A stretch of DNA of 64,000 nt from Cephalotus follicularis (Eukaryota; Streptophyta; Magnoliopsida; Oxalidales; Cephalotaceae). Both the position numbers and the translations under genes were made by a program. A model generated the notes under the pieces. The model was not told where the DNA came from and ran no database searches. It saw only the letters and a program-made list of their open reading frames with translations. Positions 11,801-21,732 of the stretch are shown in pieces (the stretch's first letter is position 1; the number at the start of each line of letters is the position of its first letter). Location of the stretch: positions 172,350 to 236,349 of the forward strand of contig BDDD01002290.1 in NCBI GenBank assembly GCA_001972305.1. The letters run 5' to 3'.

Positions 11801-12589
11801 CTGGCGTTCTTACGAATTCCAGGAGCAATATCAAAACAGGGCATGCAAAAATTTCATTCAATCTCAGTCCAAATCAAACATGCAATCGAATATTAACCAT
11901 CACAACACATTATACATGTTATATGTTCAAAAACACGTCAAAACCCCTACCTTTAAAGCAATCCTGAAATCAAATCAAATTGATTTCTCTCTCTATGTCC
12001 AAATGTTCTTCACTCTCCTTCAATCTTCCAAAATTGCAAAATCAATCTACACAATTGCATGTTTACAGGTTTTAGATACGAATTCAGTAGGTTAAACTAG
12101 TCATCGAACCATGATAACATCAATGAATTGAATCAGAAGCTTATAATTAACTTCTAAGTTCAACTTTCTAATTTCTAACTAATACAATATTCAATCTCCT
12201 CTTCCATGCTTTATCCTTCATAATCATGTTAATAGTGGGTGTGTGGTGCTAACATAAGGGTGCTACATTACTAAAGACCTTAACAACATCAATAAATTTT
12301 GGATTACTTACCAATTCCAGGTGATGCTCCAAGTTCCACTTTGAACTTCAAGTTCCTTCCACATGCAACCTCCAGCCAATTCTTTTAGCAACAACCTAGA
12401 TTGTCTCTCTAATCCTCAGTGTTTTCTAACACTTATCAGCTCATATATCAGCTGATATAAAGGCTCACTTGTGTCTTAATTTCGTTAGTTTCCCTTTCCT
12501 TCATTGCACATTTCTCTCTCCCTCATGCATGCATTCTTTTCTATGCAAGGCTCTATCCTTGCATGTTACCCAGCTGGTGAAGGAGAGAG

Positions 12590-12817
12590 AAGGTGTTGCT
12601 GAAGCTTTTGGAGAGCTTCTTTCTGCTTAAGGTTGTTACCTTTATGTCGTTGTATTTGTAATGAACGATTCGCACTCCGTTGTTGTTGTTTACTTTCAGT
12701 ATGTAAACGGGTAATTGTTGGTACTATATATGCACGTAGTATGGGCTGCGTGCGGATGATTTTATAATCCGGCTTATGTAATGCTTCCGCTTGTATTATT
12801 TGAATTGTTGAATGAGA
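12590..12817 (+). repeat. Right arm of the inverted repeat (plus-orientation LTR end)
   Basis: Reverse complement of 10597-10825. It lacks the terminal TGTGACA, so it is an internal piece of an LTR rather than a separate full LTR. The 1.76 kb between the arms is minus-strand LTR. Confidence 0.85.
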
Positions 12818-12866
12818 AACAATGCAATAAAATAAAGAACAAAGGGGTAGGGTTTACCAGATATGA

Positions 12867-13202
12867 TCATGGAGGCTCGAAATAATGAGGCTCATGAAAG
12901 TCCATGGCCTCTTCCATGAATGCAGCTTGAAAATCCAAAAATAATGGTGCTCGCTTCCTTCTCACGTCGAACACGTCTCCAATACCTGTCTTAGCAAACT
13001 CAAAAACACCACGTGAAGGCATAGTTTGAAGAATATAAGCATCATCCCAAAAAGATGTCCACCAATAAAAATCATGAATACCTGCCTGAAAAAACTTAAA
13101 CACACAATATGAGAAAACAATTTTATCAATATAAGCATCGTCCCAATAAGATTGCCACCAATAAAATTTATCAAGAGTACAAAAATAATCACGGACTACC
13201 AA
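12867..13202 (-). CDS. Unrecognised 111-residue reading frame with an internal duplicated 32-residue unit
   Basis: I do not recognise this protein. Two tandem units each begin FYWW, continue S-WDDAYI, then VF-F----GI-D. They are aromatic and acidic with no membrane segment, signal peptide or zinc motif. The frame lies downstream of the Athila-like gag remnant on the same strand, where pol would normally be, so it may be a captured fragment or the 3' untranslated part of that element. It stays open for 336 bases next to a gag interrupted three times, but this is not proof that it is expressed. The assigned start is simply the first ATG. Confidence 0.3.
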   Translation of the reverse strand: MVVRDYFCTLDKFYWWQSYWDDAYIDKIVFSYCVFKFFQAGIHDFYWWTSFWDDAYILQTMPSRGVFEFAKTGIGDVFDVRRKRAPLFLDFQAAFMEEAMDFHEPHYFEPP

Positions 13203-13359
13203 CTAATCACACACATGGTCCATACGAATGCACACCCTCCATCCTAATTGATCTTTAGTAAAGAAAAATTTATTCTCAAGGATGGTGTGAGGGTGGGATG
13301 GCGTGCTAAGCTTGTGCGTGAAATGGGACAGATCATCCCATTGAACTTCCAAAATCGAA

Positions 13360-15252
13360 TCAACATCCCCATCGTTTGTATTTTGGAATCTTTGGTTGCG
13401 AAATGATCGCAGTGATGTTGGCTACCAAGAAAGCCTTTTTAGGAGTCTGAAGGATCCTCTTTTTAGTGCATAAGTCTTTAAGGACTTTTGCGTAAGAGGG
13501 CACCTGCTCAATAGCTTCAAGCAATGGGATATTGATTTGAACTTGTTTAAATGTATTGATGATCTTTTCCATTGCGGGGACTTTCTTATCTAATCTGTTT
13601 GGAAAAGGAACTGGGGGATCAAATGAACGCTTGGGTATTTCCATTAATTGTTCCTTTTCCTCTTTTTCTTTCTCTTCCCTAACTTTTTCTTGAACATTTA
13701 AATGTGTTGGTTGCGCAAAGGAGTCAACCAGCTTGTCTTTTAATTCTTTATGCGCAAATGACTCAACCAACTCCTCGCTCGAATATTCTGTTTTATCCGC
13801 TGGTTGATACTCACTTCCACTTCGCAAGGCGAATGCTTGGTTGGAAGGTCCGGAAGAAGATGAGCATTGCGGATTAGATTGTGGTTGGATACGATCGGGC
13901 TGAATTATATTCATCCTAGGATTCGGTTCAGGTTGGGAAGGCATTTTCCCCTTTTCTCTTGTATGCACCGCAGATGCTAGCTGAGAGATTTGCTTTTCTA
14001 GGTTGTGTTGACTAGTCATCATAGTGCTCATGAGAAGCTCTATATTCTTTTCTAACGATGAAATCCTAGACGTATCTTCCCTTTGGTTCAATAATCCAGG
14101 TGATTGTTGATTTTGGAATTGATTTTGTGGGAAGGATGGTTGAACATTGTTTTGTGGGAACCTTTGAAATGTTTGCCGTGGTGCAAACTGGCTAGAAAAG
14201 TTCGAAGGTTGTCCTGAAAAGTGTGGAGGTGGGGCACCAACGCTAGAAGGCTACCCCAAAAAGTTAGATTGTCCTCGCATGTTTTGCTCTTAACTCCATG
14301 AGAAGTTTGGATGATTTCGCCAACCCGGATTGTAAGTGTTACTATACGAGTTGTATTGGTTCATTGCGGACACATTCTCAGGAGTATATTGGCTGTCAAA
14401 ATAGATTTGGCATTCTTCAAAAATATGGTTTGGGGACTGGCACCAAGAACACATAGGGGTACTTTGATTGATTTGATTTACTTGTGCGGAACCCCTAATA
14501 AGTGATTCTAGTCTAGTCACGAGACTATCTAATTGTGCCTCTTTAGCAACTGCTCCTTCTATAATGTACCCTTTACTTGGCAATGCTCTCTCGGAAACTT
14601 GAGCTGACTCCCACTCTCTAGTTCGCTCACCTAAATCTAAAAGGAAATTCCATGCATCGTTTTCATCAGTGTACGAGGTGAACCCATCGGGACACATAGA
14701 TTCGACCAATTGCTTGGTCTGGTAATCGATCCCTTCGTAGATGATTTGGCATAAATGACATGTGTTTAAACCATGATGAGGACACTCTAAGATAAGATCT
14801 TTAAAATGTTCCATACACCTAGAAAATGATTCATTGGGTTTTTGATGAAACTGGAGGATGTCGTTCCTAAGTTTATTGGTTTTATGAAGCGGAAAGAATT
14901 TCTTAAGGAACGAGACAGTGAACTGATCCCAAGTGGAAATGGAATTAGTTGGGAGACTGTAGAGCCATTTCTTAGCTCCGTCTTTAAGAGCAAAATTTAT
15001 GAATCCCAACTTAATATCATCATCAGATAGTTGCTGAAGTTTCATGAGGGCACATACCTCCTGGAACTCGAGAAGGAAGAGATATGCATCCTCATTGGGT
15101 ACACCATGAAAGTGCGGGACCATGCTAATGAATTGTGATTTTAACTCAAAATTGTTCTCGTTAGGTGCAGGCAACAGGATACTGGATGGTTGCGCTGTCC
15201 TAGCGGGGTAGAATTTATCGCGAAGAGTTTGAAGTTAGCGTGAGTCCGCCAT
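13360..15252 (-). pseudogene. Gag of an Athila-like (OTA) Ty3/gypsy element, three nonsense codons
   Basis: One frame on the minus strand runs from ATG at 15252 to the stop at 13360, about 630 codons. The capsid-like part has FELKSQFISMVPHFHG, YLFLLEFQEVC, ALKDGAKKWLYSLP, TWDQFTVSFLKKFFP and CQIIYEGIDYQTKQLVESMC. A CCHC zinc knuckle follows (CSWCQSPNHIFEEC, near 14430-14460), and the C-terminal part (PFPNRL, INIPLLEAIEQVPSYAKVLKDL) is the usual lead into protease. Stops lie at codon 6, after NFSWS (near 14287) and shortly after, near 14253. All three fit a single C-to-T change in CAA or CAG. No frameshift is seen. Protease and the rest of pol are absent: after KIPKYKR the sequence leaves the family. 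The gag would form the particle and bind RNA. Confidence 0.9.
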
Positions 15253-15553
15253 TGGTCTAGGTTGATTAATTCGTTCTAAGCGATGATTTGGACCACGCAC
15301 CCAATTGGTCATACACTAAGACTAGGGCAGAGAACCTAAGCTAAAGCAGTGAACACAAGGTCAATGTAAGAAACCTAATGAATCTAAGGTTAGAAAATTG
15401 TTAAGATTATGCAATGAGGTTAGGGTTTGTTAAAGGTTATGCTGAACCTATTTAAACTAAATTAGAATTGTAAGAAAAAACACAAAAACAGAAAAATAAA
15501 ACAAAACAAAAATACTACGAATCAGTCAAATAAATTTAAACTAATTTAAACCG
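15253..15553 (-). mobile_element. Leader of the Athila-like element
   Basis: Non-coding sequence between the primer site and the gag ATG on the minus strand, rich in A and T. I see no feature in it beyond its position. Confidence 0.6.
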
Positions 15554-15573
15554 TTTCCCCGGCAACAGCGCCA
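15554..15573 (-). promoter_or_regulatory. Primer binding site of Athila type
   Basis: The minus strand reads TGGCGCTGTTGCCGGGGAAA just inside the LTR end. Athila/Tat elements characteristically use a TGGCGCC-type site, so this supports the lineage call independently of gag. Confidence 0.85.
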
Positions 15574-15579
15574 AAAACT

Positions 15580-16953
15580 TGTTCACATATTTAGAATGTT
15601 TTAAAATTTATAGCCGCAAGTGCACGGATCATGCAGTAACGGGTCAAACGCAGGGAAACATAAACTAGTTATGATCTATCCAACCTAGGCGAAGTATACC
15701 AATTTCAAGATAAACTATCAAAAACTACTCCTAATTATGCAAAAATAATAAAACAATTGAAAACAAGAAATAAATAAAATAAAATAACAGACTAAAATAA
15801 TTGAAAATAACACGTGTAAATTAAAACTAACTAAGGCAATAAATAAAACTAAAGAAAATATATAATGGAAAATTGGTTTTAGGGTATAGAAACTCACCGT
15901 AGATTGTATTGAACAATTCCATGAAGTTGAACGATCATACCTTGATAAACAACGAGAGCTAGGTCTATACGGACTGCAGCAGTGATGATAAGACGTATGA
16001 GTAGTCATGCTAGGTCTATAAGAAGTGTGTTCGTTGCGACAAATCGTATGAGTAGACTCCGTTGAATTAAACTCCATTTATTAGCCAACTTTCAGCTTCA
16101 CCGACAAGACGTTTGTGGATTTTAATCAGACAGACAAAGTGTTTGCGAAGGCAGAAATATTGAAGAACAAATCAAATATTCAAGGATTTTTATTGATGGA
16201 ATTGAAACAATAACAATCTAGGCTTGCTCTTCCCCAAAACCTTAAGAAGTTTAGTTACTAGACATTGTGAAAGAAAACTAAGTTAATGAAAGAAATTAGG
16301 GTTCTACAACCTCTCTACTACTCTACACACTTATTCTGCCGAAATAAACATTGTTTATATGCTACACAATTGATCAAAAACGGAATAAAAGCAATCCTAG
16401 TTACAAAATATGGCAAAAATCTAAACTTTCTATTTCTGCTGCAGAGGAAGACGTTGACTTCTTTTGAAAGGCGTCGATGTCTTCTTGTCAAAATCACGAC
16501 TTGCTAAGATGCGAGAGAAAGACGACGACTCCTATGGGTTAAGACGTCGACTTCTTTTGGTCAAAAAGTTACAGGTCAAATTGGCACAAAGACGTCGATG
16601 CATTTGATAAAAGACGTCGATCCCTTGTTCATAGCTCTTTGAAGATTGTTGCATTTTCCAGAAAAGACGTCGACTTGCAAAGAAAGACGTCAACTTCTTT
16701 GTTGTAAACCCAGAAAAGAAGTCGACTTTTATGAAAGGCATCGACGCTTTTGGTATGTTTTCTGCAGAATTTGGCAATTCTTCAATCTTTACACTTTAAG
16801 CTCCAATTTTGCACACTTTTGGGTAGTATTCTTGCACTTTGGTCTTTGAGGTCTTTTACCTGAAAATCAATATAACACAACCAAAGTAGGCTATTCCAAG
16901 CATAAAAATACCATAAATAAATCATTAAAAACAACACATTTTTATGCTAAACA
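15580..16953 (-). mobile_element. 5' LTR of the Athila-like element
   Basis: On the plus strand it runs from TGTTCACATATTT to GCTAAACA, giving TGTTTAGC...GTGAACA on the minus strand. It is flanked on the right by GATAC, which belongs to the protease start of element 2, so the element inserted into element 2. The second LTR, expected to the left, is not present. It carries a class C palindrome array at 16446-16750, a motif otherwise found here in chromoviral LTRs. Confidence 0.8.
16446..16750. repeat. Class C GTCGAC palindrome array inside an Athila-like LTR
   Basis: About eleven variants of AAGACGTCGACGTCTT occur, for example AGACGTCGACTTCTT near 16541, AAAGACGTCGATGC near 16590, AAAAGACGTCGACTTGC near 16662. 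The spacing is irregular, about 20-50 bases. Confidence 0.85.
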
Positions 16954-18206
16954 GATACCGGGAAAGGGATTGTGAAAGGTAGGGTCTACACCTTATCTAG
17001 ACATGATGTGTCAGAATCTACTACTGTTGTGGGAGGTATTATTTATATATCTGGCATACTGGCTCATGTATTGATTGACCCTGGTGCGACACATTCATTC
17101 ATTGCATCTGAATTTGCTCGCAATTTGCATGGTATTACTTCTAGATTACCTTATGTATTGGAGGTGAGTACTCCTGCGAGTACTTGTCTTCTATCTGACA
17201 ATATAATGAAAGATTGTGAGATCATGGTAGCTGGGATTCAGTTATCTGCTGACTTGATAGTATTACCTATCTGGGATTTTGATGTAATCTTGGGGATGGA
17301 CTGGTTATATACTCATCATGCTTGTGTTGATTGCTACAATAAGATGATGACTTTTTACCTTCAAGACAGGACTGCGTGCAAGTTTATCGGGGAGAAGAAT
17401 GTTTCTGCTCCGATCATTTCGTATACCCGAGCACAGAAGCATCTCAAGCAAGGATGTGAAGGATATTTGGCGTATGTGAATGATCATACGTAAGGTAGGC
17501 CTAGTATTGGAGAAGTGCCTGTTGTATGTGAATTTCCTGATGTATTTCCAGATGAACTCACTTCATTGCCACCGGAGAGAGATATAGAGTTCAGCATCGA
17601 ACTATTGCCTGGGACTTCTCCTATATCTAAAGCTCCGTACCGAATGTCTCCTGCCGAAATGAAGGGTTGAAAATTCAGTTATAAGATTACCTTGATAAGG
17701 GTTTTATCAGACCGAGTGTATCACCTTGGGGAGCACCGGTTCTTTTTGTGAAAAAGAAGGATGGATCAATGCGACTATGCATCGATTACAGGCTGCTAAA
17801 TCAGGTAACTGTGAAGAACAAGTATCCTCTGCCATATATTGAGGAGTTGTTCAACCAATTGCAAGACTCTACTGTATTCTCCAAACTTGACCTGAGAACA
17901 GGTTATCATCAGTTGAGGATCAGAGAAGGTGACGTGGAGAAGACCGCATTTTGAACCATATATGGGCATTACGAATTTCTGATACTGCCGTTTGATTTGA
18001 CAAATGCTCATGCAGCCTTTATGTGCTTGATGAACAGAGTGTTCCAGCCCTATCTTGACCAGTTTGTCGTTAAATTCCTAGACAACATCCTGATTTATTC
18101 AAAAAGCATCGAGGAACACATGCAGCACTTTAGAATTGTATTATAGACACTACGAAAGGAACAACTATACGTCAAATTCAGCAAGTGCGAATTCTGGCTG
18201 GATCAT
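16954..18206 (+). pseudogene. Ty3/gypsy protease and reverse transcriptase, element 2 (decayed)
   Basis: It starts directly at the Athila-like LTR with DTGKGIVKGRVYTLSRHDV, then a protease with DPGATHSF (near 17080), [13 protein letters not shown] and the linker to RT. RT blocks: [52 protein letters not shown] then an in-frame [14 protein letters not shown]. The catalytic block reads FLDNILIYS: the second aspartate is asparagine (near 18080). A TAA at 17491-17493 and a frameshift near 17665 also break it. It is closest in sequence to element 3 and shares with it the TGA after TAF. Gag is missing on the left because the Athila-like insertion and rearrangement replaced it. Confidence 0.93.
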
Positions 18207-18865
18207 GTGACTTTCCTAGGTCACATAGTGTCGAGTGAAGGATTGTCGAGGGATCCTTCGAAGATAGAGAGTATTGTTGATTGGCCCCAACCGAGATACG
18301 TTACTAAGGTTCGTAGTTTCTTGGGATTGGTTGGCTACTACCGAAGATTCATCAAAGGATTTTTGAAGCTTACTGCACCATTGACACAGTTGACTCAGAA
18401 GAAGTCAAGTTTTGAGTGGGATGATTCTTGTGAGGAAAGTTTCCGAGAGTTGAAGAGTCGGTTGATTTCTGCTCCACTGTTGGCATTATCGGATGGCAAT
18501 GAGGGTTTTACTGTCTATACTGATGCTTCTGGGAAGGGATTGGGATGCGTTCTTATGGAACATGGTAGGGTGATTGCATACGCATCGAGGAAGTTAAAGC
18601 TGTACGAAGAAAATTATCCCGTACACGATCTTGAGTTGGCAGCCATAGTGTTTGCTTTGCTGAAATGGAGGCACTACCTCTATGGTGCCCAATTTGAGAT
18701 CTTTACTGACCATAAGAGTTTAAAATATCTGTTTTCCCAGAAAGAACTCAACATGAGGCAGAGACGATGGGTGTAATTCTTTAATGATTACAACTGCAAC
18801 ATTCAATACCACCGAGGGAAGGCGAATGTAGTGGCGGATGCGCTGAGTTGCAAGGCTATGATTGT
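18207..18865 (+). pseudogene. RNase H domain of gypsy element 2 (decayed)
   Basis: Contains [36 protein letters not shown], then the RNase H motifs [60 protein letters not shown] and RQRRWV, followed by a TAA at 18774-18776 where the family has an acidic residue. The frame then continues with FFNDYNCNIQYH and ADALS. Apart from this stop the domain looks complete. Confidence 0.92.
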
Positions 18866-20394
18866 TGGAGAAATTGTTTCATAGTGGAATCTATTAGAGG
18901 AATTTCAGAGATGGAATCCATTCATGGTTTCCCGAGGAGTTATTGTGGCAAGTCTGAGGGCACAACCAGAACTTCTGGAGCGTATTCTGACTGCTCAGTA
19001 TAGTGATTCTGAGTTATGGAGTATTCATGAGAACCTAGACACTGATTCTGAGTTCTCCATCCATACTGATGGCATACTGAGGTTCCGAGGAAGGATATGT
19101 GTTCCGGATGACGTGAGAATCAGAAATGAGCTATTACAACAAGCCCACAAGTCAAAATACAGTGTTCACCCGGGAAGTTCCAAGATGTGGCATGACATGA
19201 AAAAGAACTAGTGGTGGAGTGGTATGAAAATAGAGATTGCTGAATACGTAGCAAGATGTTTGACCTCTCAGAGAGTGAAGGCTGAACATCAGAAACCTGC
19301 GGGACTGCTACAGTCGCTACCAGTGGTTGAATGGAAATGGGAGCATGTGACCATGGACTTCGTGTCAGGATTACCGAGGTCACGGAATCAACATGAAGCA
19401 GTGTGGGTAGTAGTAGACAGACTCACTAAGTCTGCTCACTTTCCTCCGATGAACATGACGTATTCTATCGAGAAGCTTGCTCGATTGTATATCTGGGAGA
19501 TAGTGACATTGCATGGAGTGCCGGTCAGTTTTGTTTGTGACCGTGATGATAGATTTACATCAATATTCTGGAAGAAGTTCCAAGCAGCGATGGGAACAAC
19601 ATTGAACTTTAGTACTGCGTTCCATCCACAGACCGATGGACAGTCCGAGCGTATCATTCAGATTCTGGAGTATATGCTACGGACTTGCATGATAGATTTT
19701 GCTAGAGTTGGGAGGATCATCTGGCACTGATTGAGTTCTCCTACAACAACATTTTCACACCAGCATTGGAATGGCTCCCTATGAAGCCTTGTATGGAAGG
19801 AAGTGCAGATCGCCTATCTGCTGGAACGAGGTAGGTGAGAGACAAGTACTGGGACCAGACTTGGTACAAGAGACGACTGATAAAGTGGAAATAATCAAGA
19901 AGAGACTGCTAGCTGCACAAAGTCGACAGAAGAGTTACGCCGATAGCAAGAGGAGAAAGTTAGAATTCGAGAAGGGGGATCATGTTTTCCTGAAGATATC
20001 GCCTTCAAAAGGGATGCACCGTTTTGGCCTCAAGGGGAAGTTGGCTCCAAGGTATATTGGACCTTATGAAATACTGGAAAGAGTGGGGGATGTGGCATAT
20101 CAGATTGCACTACCGCCTATTTTGTCGGATGTGCATAATGTATTTCATGCCTCCATGTTACGGAAACACATACCTGACCCGTCTCATATTATGAGCTACG
20201 ACCCTGGATTCATCAGTCCTAGATTGTCTTATGAAGAGAGGCCGACAAGGATAGTGGATCGAATGGAGAAGGTGCTGAGGAATAAGACTATTCCTATGGT
20301 AAAAGTGTTGTGGCATTTTCACAGAGCAGAGGAAGCTACGTGGGAGCGTGAGGGTGAAATGATGGAGACAGTTCCCCACTTGTTCAGAATGTAA
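18866..20394 (+). pseudogene. Integrase and chromodomain-like tail of gypsy element 2 (decayed)
   Basis: The zinc-binding region has HKSKYSVHPGSSKMWHDMKKN, then a TAG. The family's HHCC C-terminus has become CLTSQ. The core follows: TMDFVSGLPRS, VVVDRLTKSAHF, SFVCDRDDRFTS and TDGQSERIIQILEYML, carrying the D, D and E positions. A frameshift near 19735 is followed by an open stretch MAPYEALYGRKCRSPICW to the end, with KLAPRYIGPYEI, DVHNVFHASMLRKHIPDPSH and the chromodomain-like RNKTIPMVKVLWHF...EATWEREGE. The tail identifies a Tekay/Del-like chromovirus. The stop is at 20392-20394. Confidence 0.92.
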
Positions 20395-20415
20395 GGGCTA
20401 AATTCGAGGACGAAT

Positions 20416-20435
20416 TTTCTTTAAGGAGAGGGGAA
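20416..20435 (+). promoter_or_regulatory. Polypurine tract of gypsy element 2
   Basis: TTTAAGGAGAGGGGAA lies immediately before the LTR start TGTAATAACCGC. Confidence 0.85.
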
Positions 20436-20575
20436 TGTAATAACCGCAATTTCAATTCATGTATTTTGTACCCAACGATGAATAAGATATACTTTTGAGA
20501 CCTTATGTTGGTTACCTTTTGATTACAATGAAGTTTGGAATAAATTCTTGAATAAAAATGAGATATGGTACTAAA

Positions 20576-20700
20576 CTGTCGATACCTAAAGCCATACCGT
20601 CGACGCTTTAAGCCCAGACACATGAACAAAATGCACAGTGGAAGGCTGAGTTATGACGCACAACCCGCCGACGCCAGAGAGAAAACCGTCAACGCTTTGC
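20576..20700. repeat. Class A GTCGAC palindrome array
   Basis: Variants include ACCGTCGACGCTTT near 20597 and ACCGTCAACGCTTT near 20686. Here the left arm often reads ACCG instead of AGCG. Confidence 0.7.
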
Positions 20701-20987
20701 GCGGTGTCTGGAATGTGATACATGCCTGTTAGAACAGAGCAGAGGACCCAAATGGATTCCATGTGAGCTAAGTGTCCTGTAAATGTGTCAATACACACCA
20801 GAAGCCTTCACCAGCTGGGTAATATGCAAGGATAGAGCCTTGCATGTGACCTAAAAGCCTGCACCTGCAACATGACAGAAATAATGAGAAAGAACAAAAG
20901 AAAATAATGCATGCATGAGGGAGAGAGAAATGTGCTACCGCTTTGCCCTCTAAGTGCTGCCTGTTGATGCGTAAGAAAGGAAAAATA

Positions 20988-21155
20988 ACGCTTGAAAGCA
21001 TCGCCGCTTTCTTAATTACACTATAACAAACCGTCGACTCTTTAATTCAAAAATTTGGTGCCCACAAAAGAAGCAAAATTGTCGATGCCTTGAATAGGGC
21101 TGTTGACCCCTTATGGCAAACTTTCGACGCTTTAAAATAGGCAGCCGACACTTTC
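20988..21155. repeat. Class A GTCGAC palindrome array
   Basis: Includes AAGCATCGCCGCTTT near 20997, ACCGTCGACTCTTT near 21031, TGTCGATGCC near 21081 and TTTCGACGCTTT near 21122. These copies are more divergent than those in the family A LTRs. Confidence 0.7.
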
Positions 21156-21727
21156 AACATTCCCAGATGCGCAAACATGCTTACAGCACAATCCAACTCC
21201 TAAAACAACCATATACAAATGACTTCAACAAAAATAGGAGACCAAAACAATGGCAATCATATTTCCATATAACAATGGCACTCATGTACTGTGAATATAC
21301 GGAACCCCCGAACCGCCCGAGCGTTAGGGTTATATTATGGGCCCCATAAAATATTTTCCAATCTTAACAATGGCAATCATATTTCCATATAACTAGAACA
21401 AAATTTTTCAGTCATTACACTATTGATAGAACTGTGGATTGAAATATGATTGATTTCTAAAAATGTTTACCGATTTAGAAATGCCTGCATGATTTTAAAC
21501 AAATCATTATTTTTTATGAAAATGTATATTGTCAAAAAGTATATTTTCGAAATATTGGGGAAATAATTTCCAAACATCGTGAATTGTTTAAAGGATTTTC
21601 TACACTATGAAAATGCATTGAATCAAGTGTTTATAACTTTTGAATGACTTGAAATGGACTGAAATATATTTCTACAAATATATTTGATCAAGTAGTTATT
21701 TAACAAATTGCTTCAATTGGACTGTGA

Positions 21728-21732
21728 TTGTT
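21728..21732. repeat. Target-site duplication TTGTT (left)
   Basis: TTGTT precedes the LTR start at 21733 and is repeated at 27604-27608 after the 3' LTR end. The two halves of the host LTR join across it. Confidence 0.9.

Larger units (their letters stand above)
10524..12589 (-). repeat. Family D LTR, minus strand, missing its start
   Basis: It begins TGTCACACCCCG, the reverse complement of the LTR end CGGGGTGTGACA. It is similar to the element 3 LTR at 44503-45043 (AGCGGAAGCATT, GCCCATACTACGTGC, AATCTGAAATTGTAGGGGGTTAGCC). TGTTT precedes it as a possible target duplicate. A class A palindrome array lies at 11649-11800. TATA-like sequence on the minus strand lies near 12455-12480. The expected right end (TGTAATAACCGC reversed) is absent. 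Instead the sequence switches at about 12589 to an inverted copy of its own left end. Confidence 0.75.
20436..21732 (+). repeat. 3' LTR of gypsy element 2, first part
   Basis: It starts TGTAATAACCGC (family D). Class A palindromes lie at 20576-20700 and 20988-21155. The promoter block that separates the two arrays in related LTRs is mostly missing: the sequence passes from the purine-rich leader (near 20940) almost directly into the second array. A short CCCGAGCGTTAGGG block at about 21318 resembles the one at 673-686. The LTR is split at 21732 by the insertion of a complete LTR element and resumes at 27609. Confidence 0.85.
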
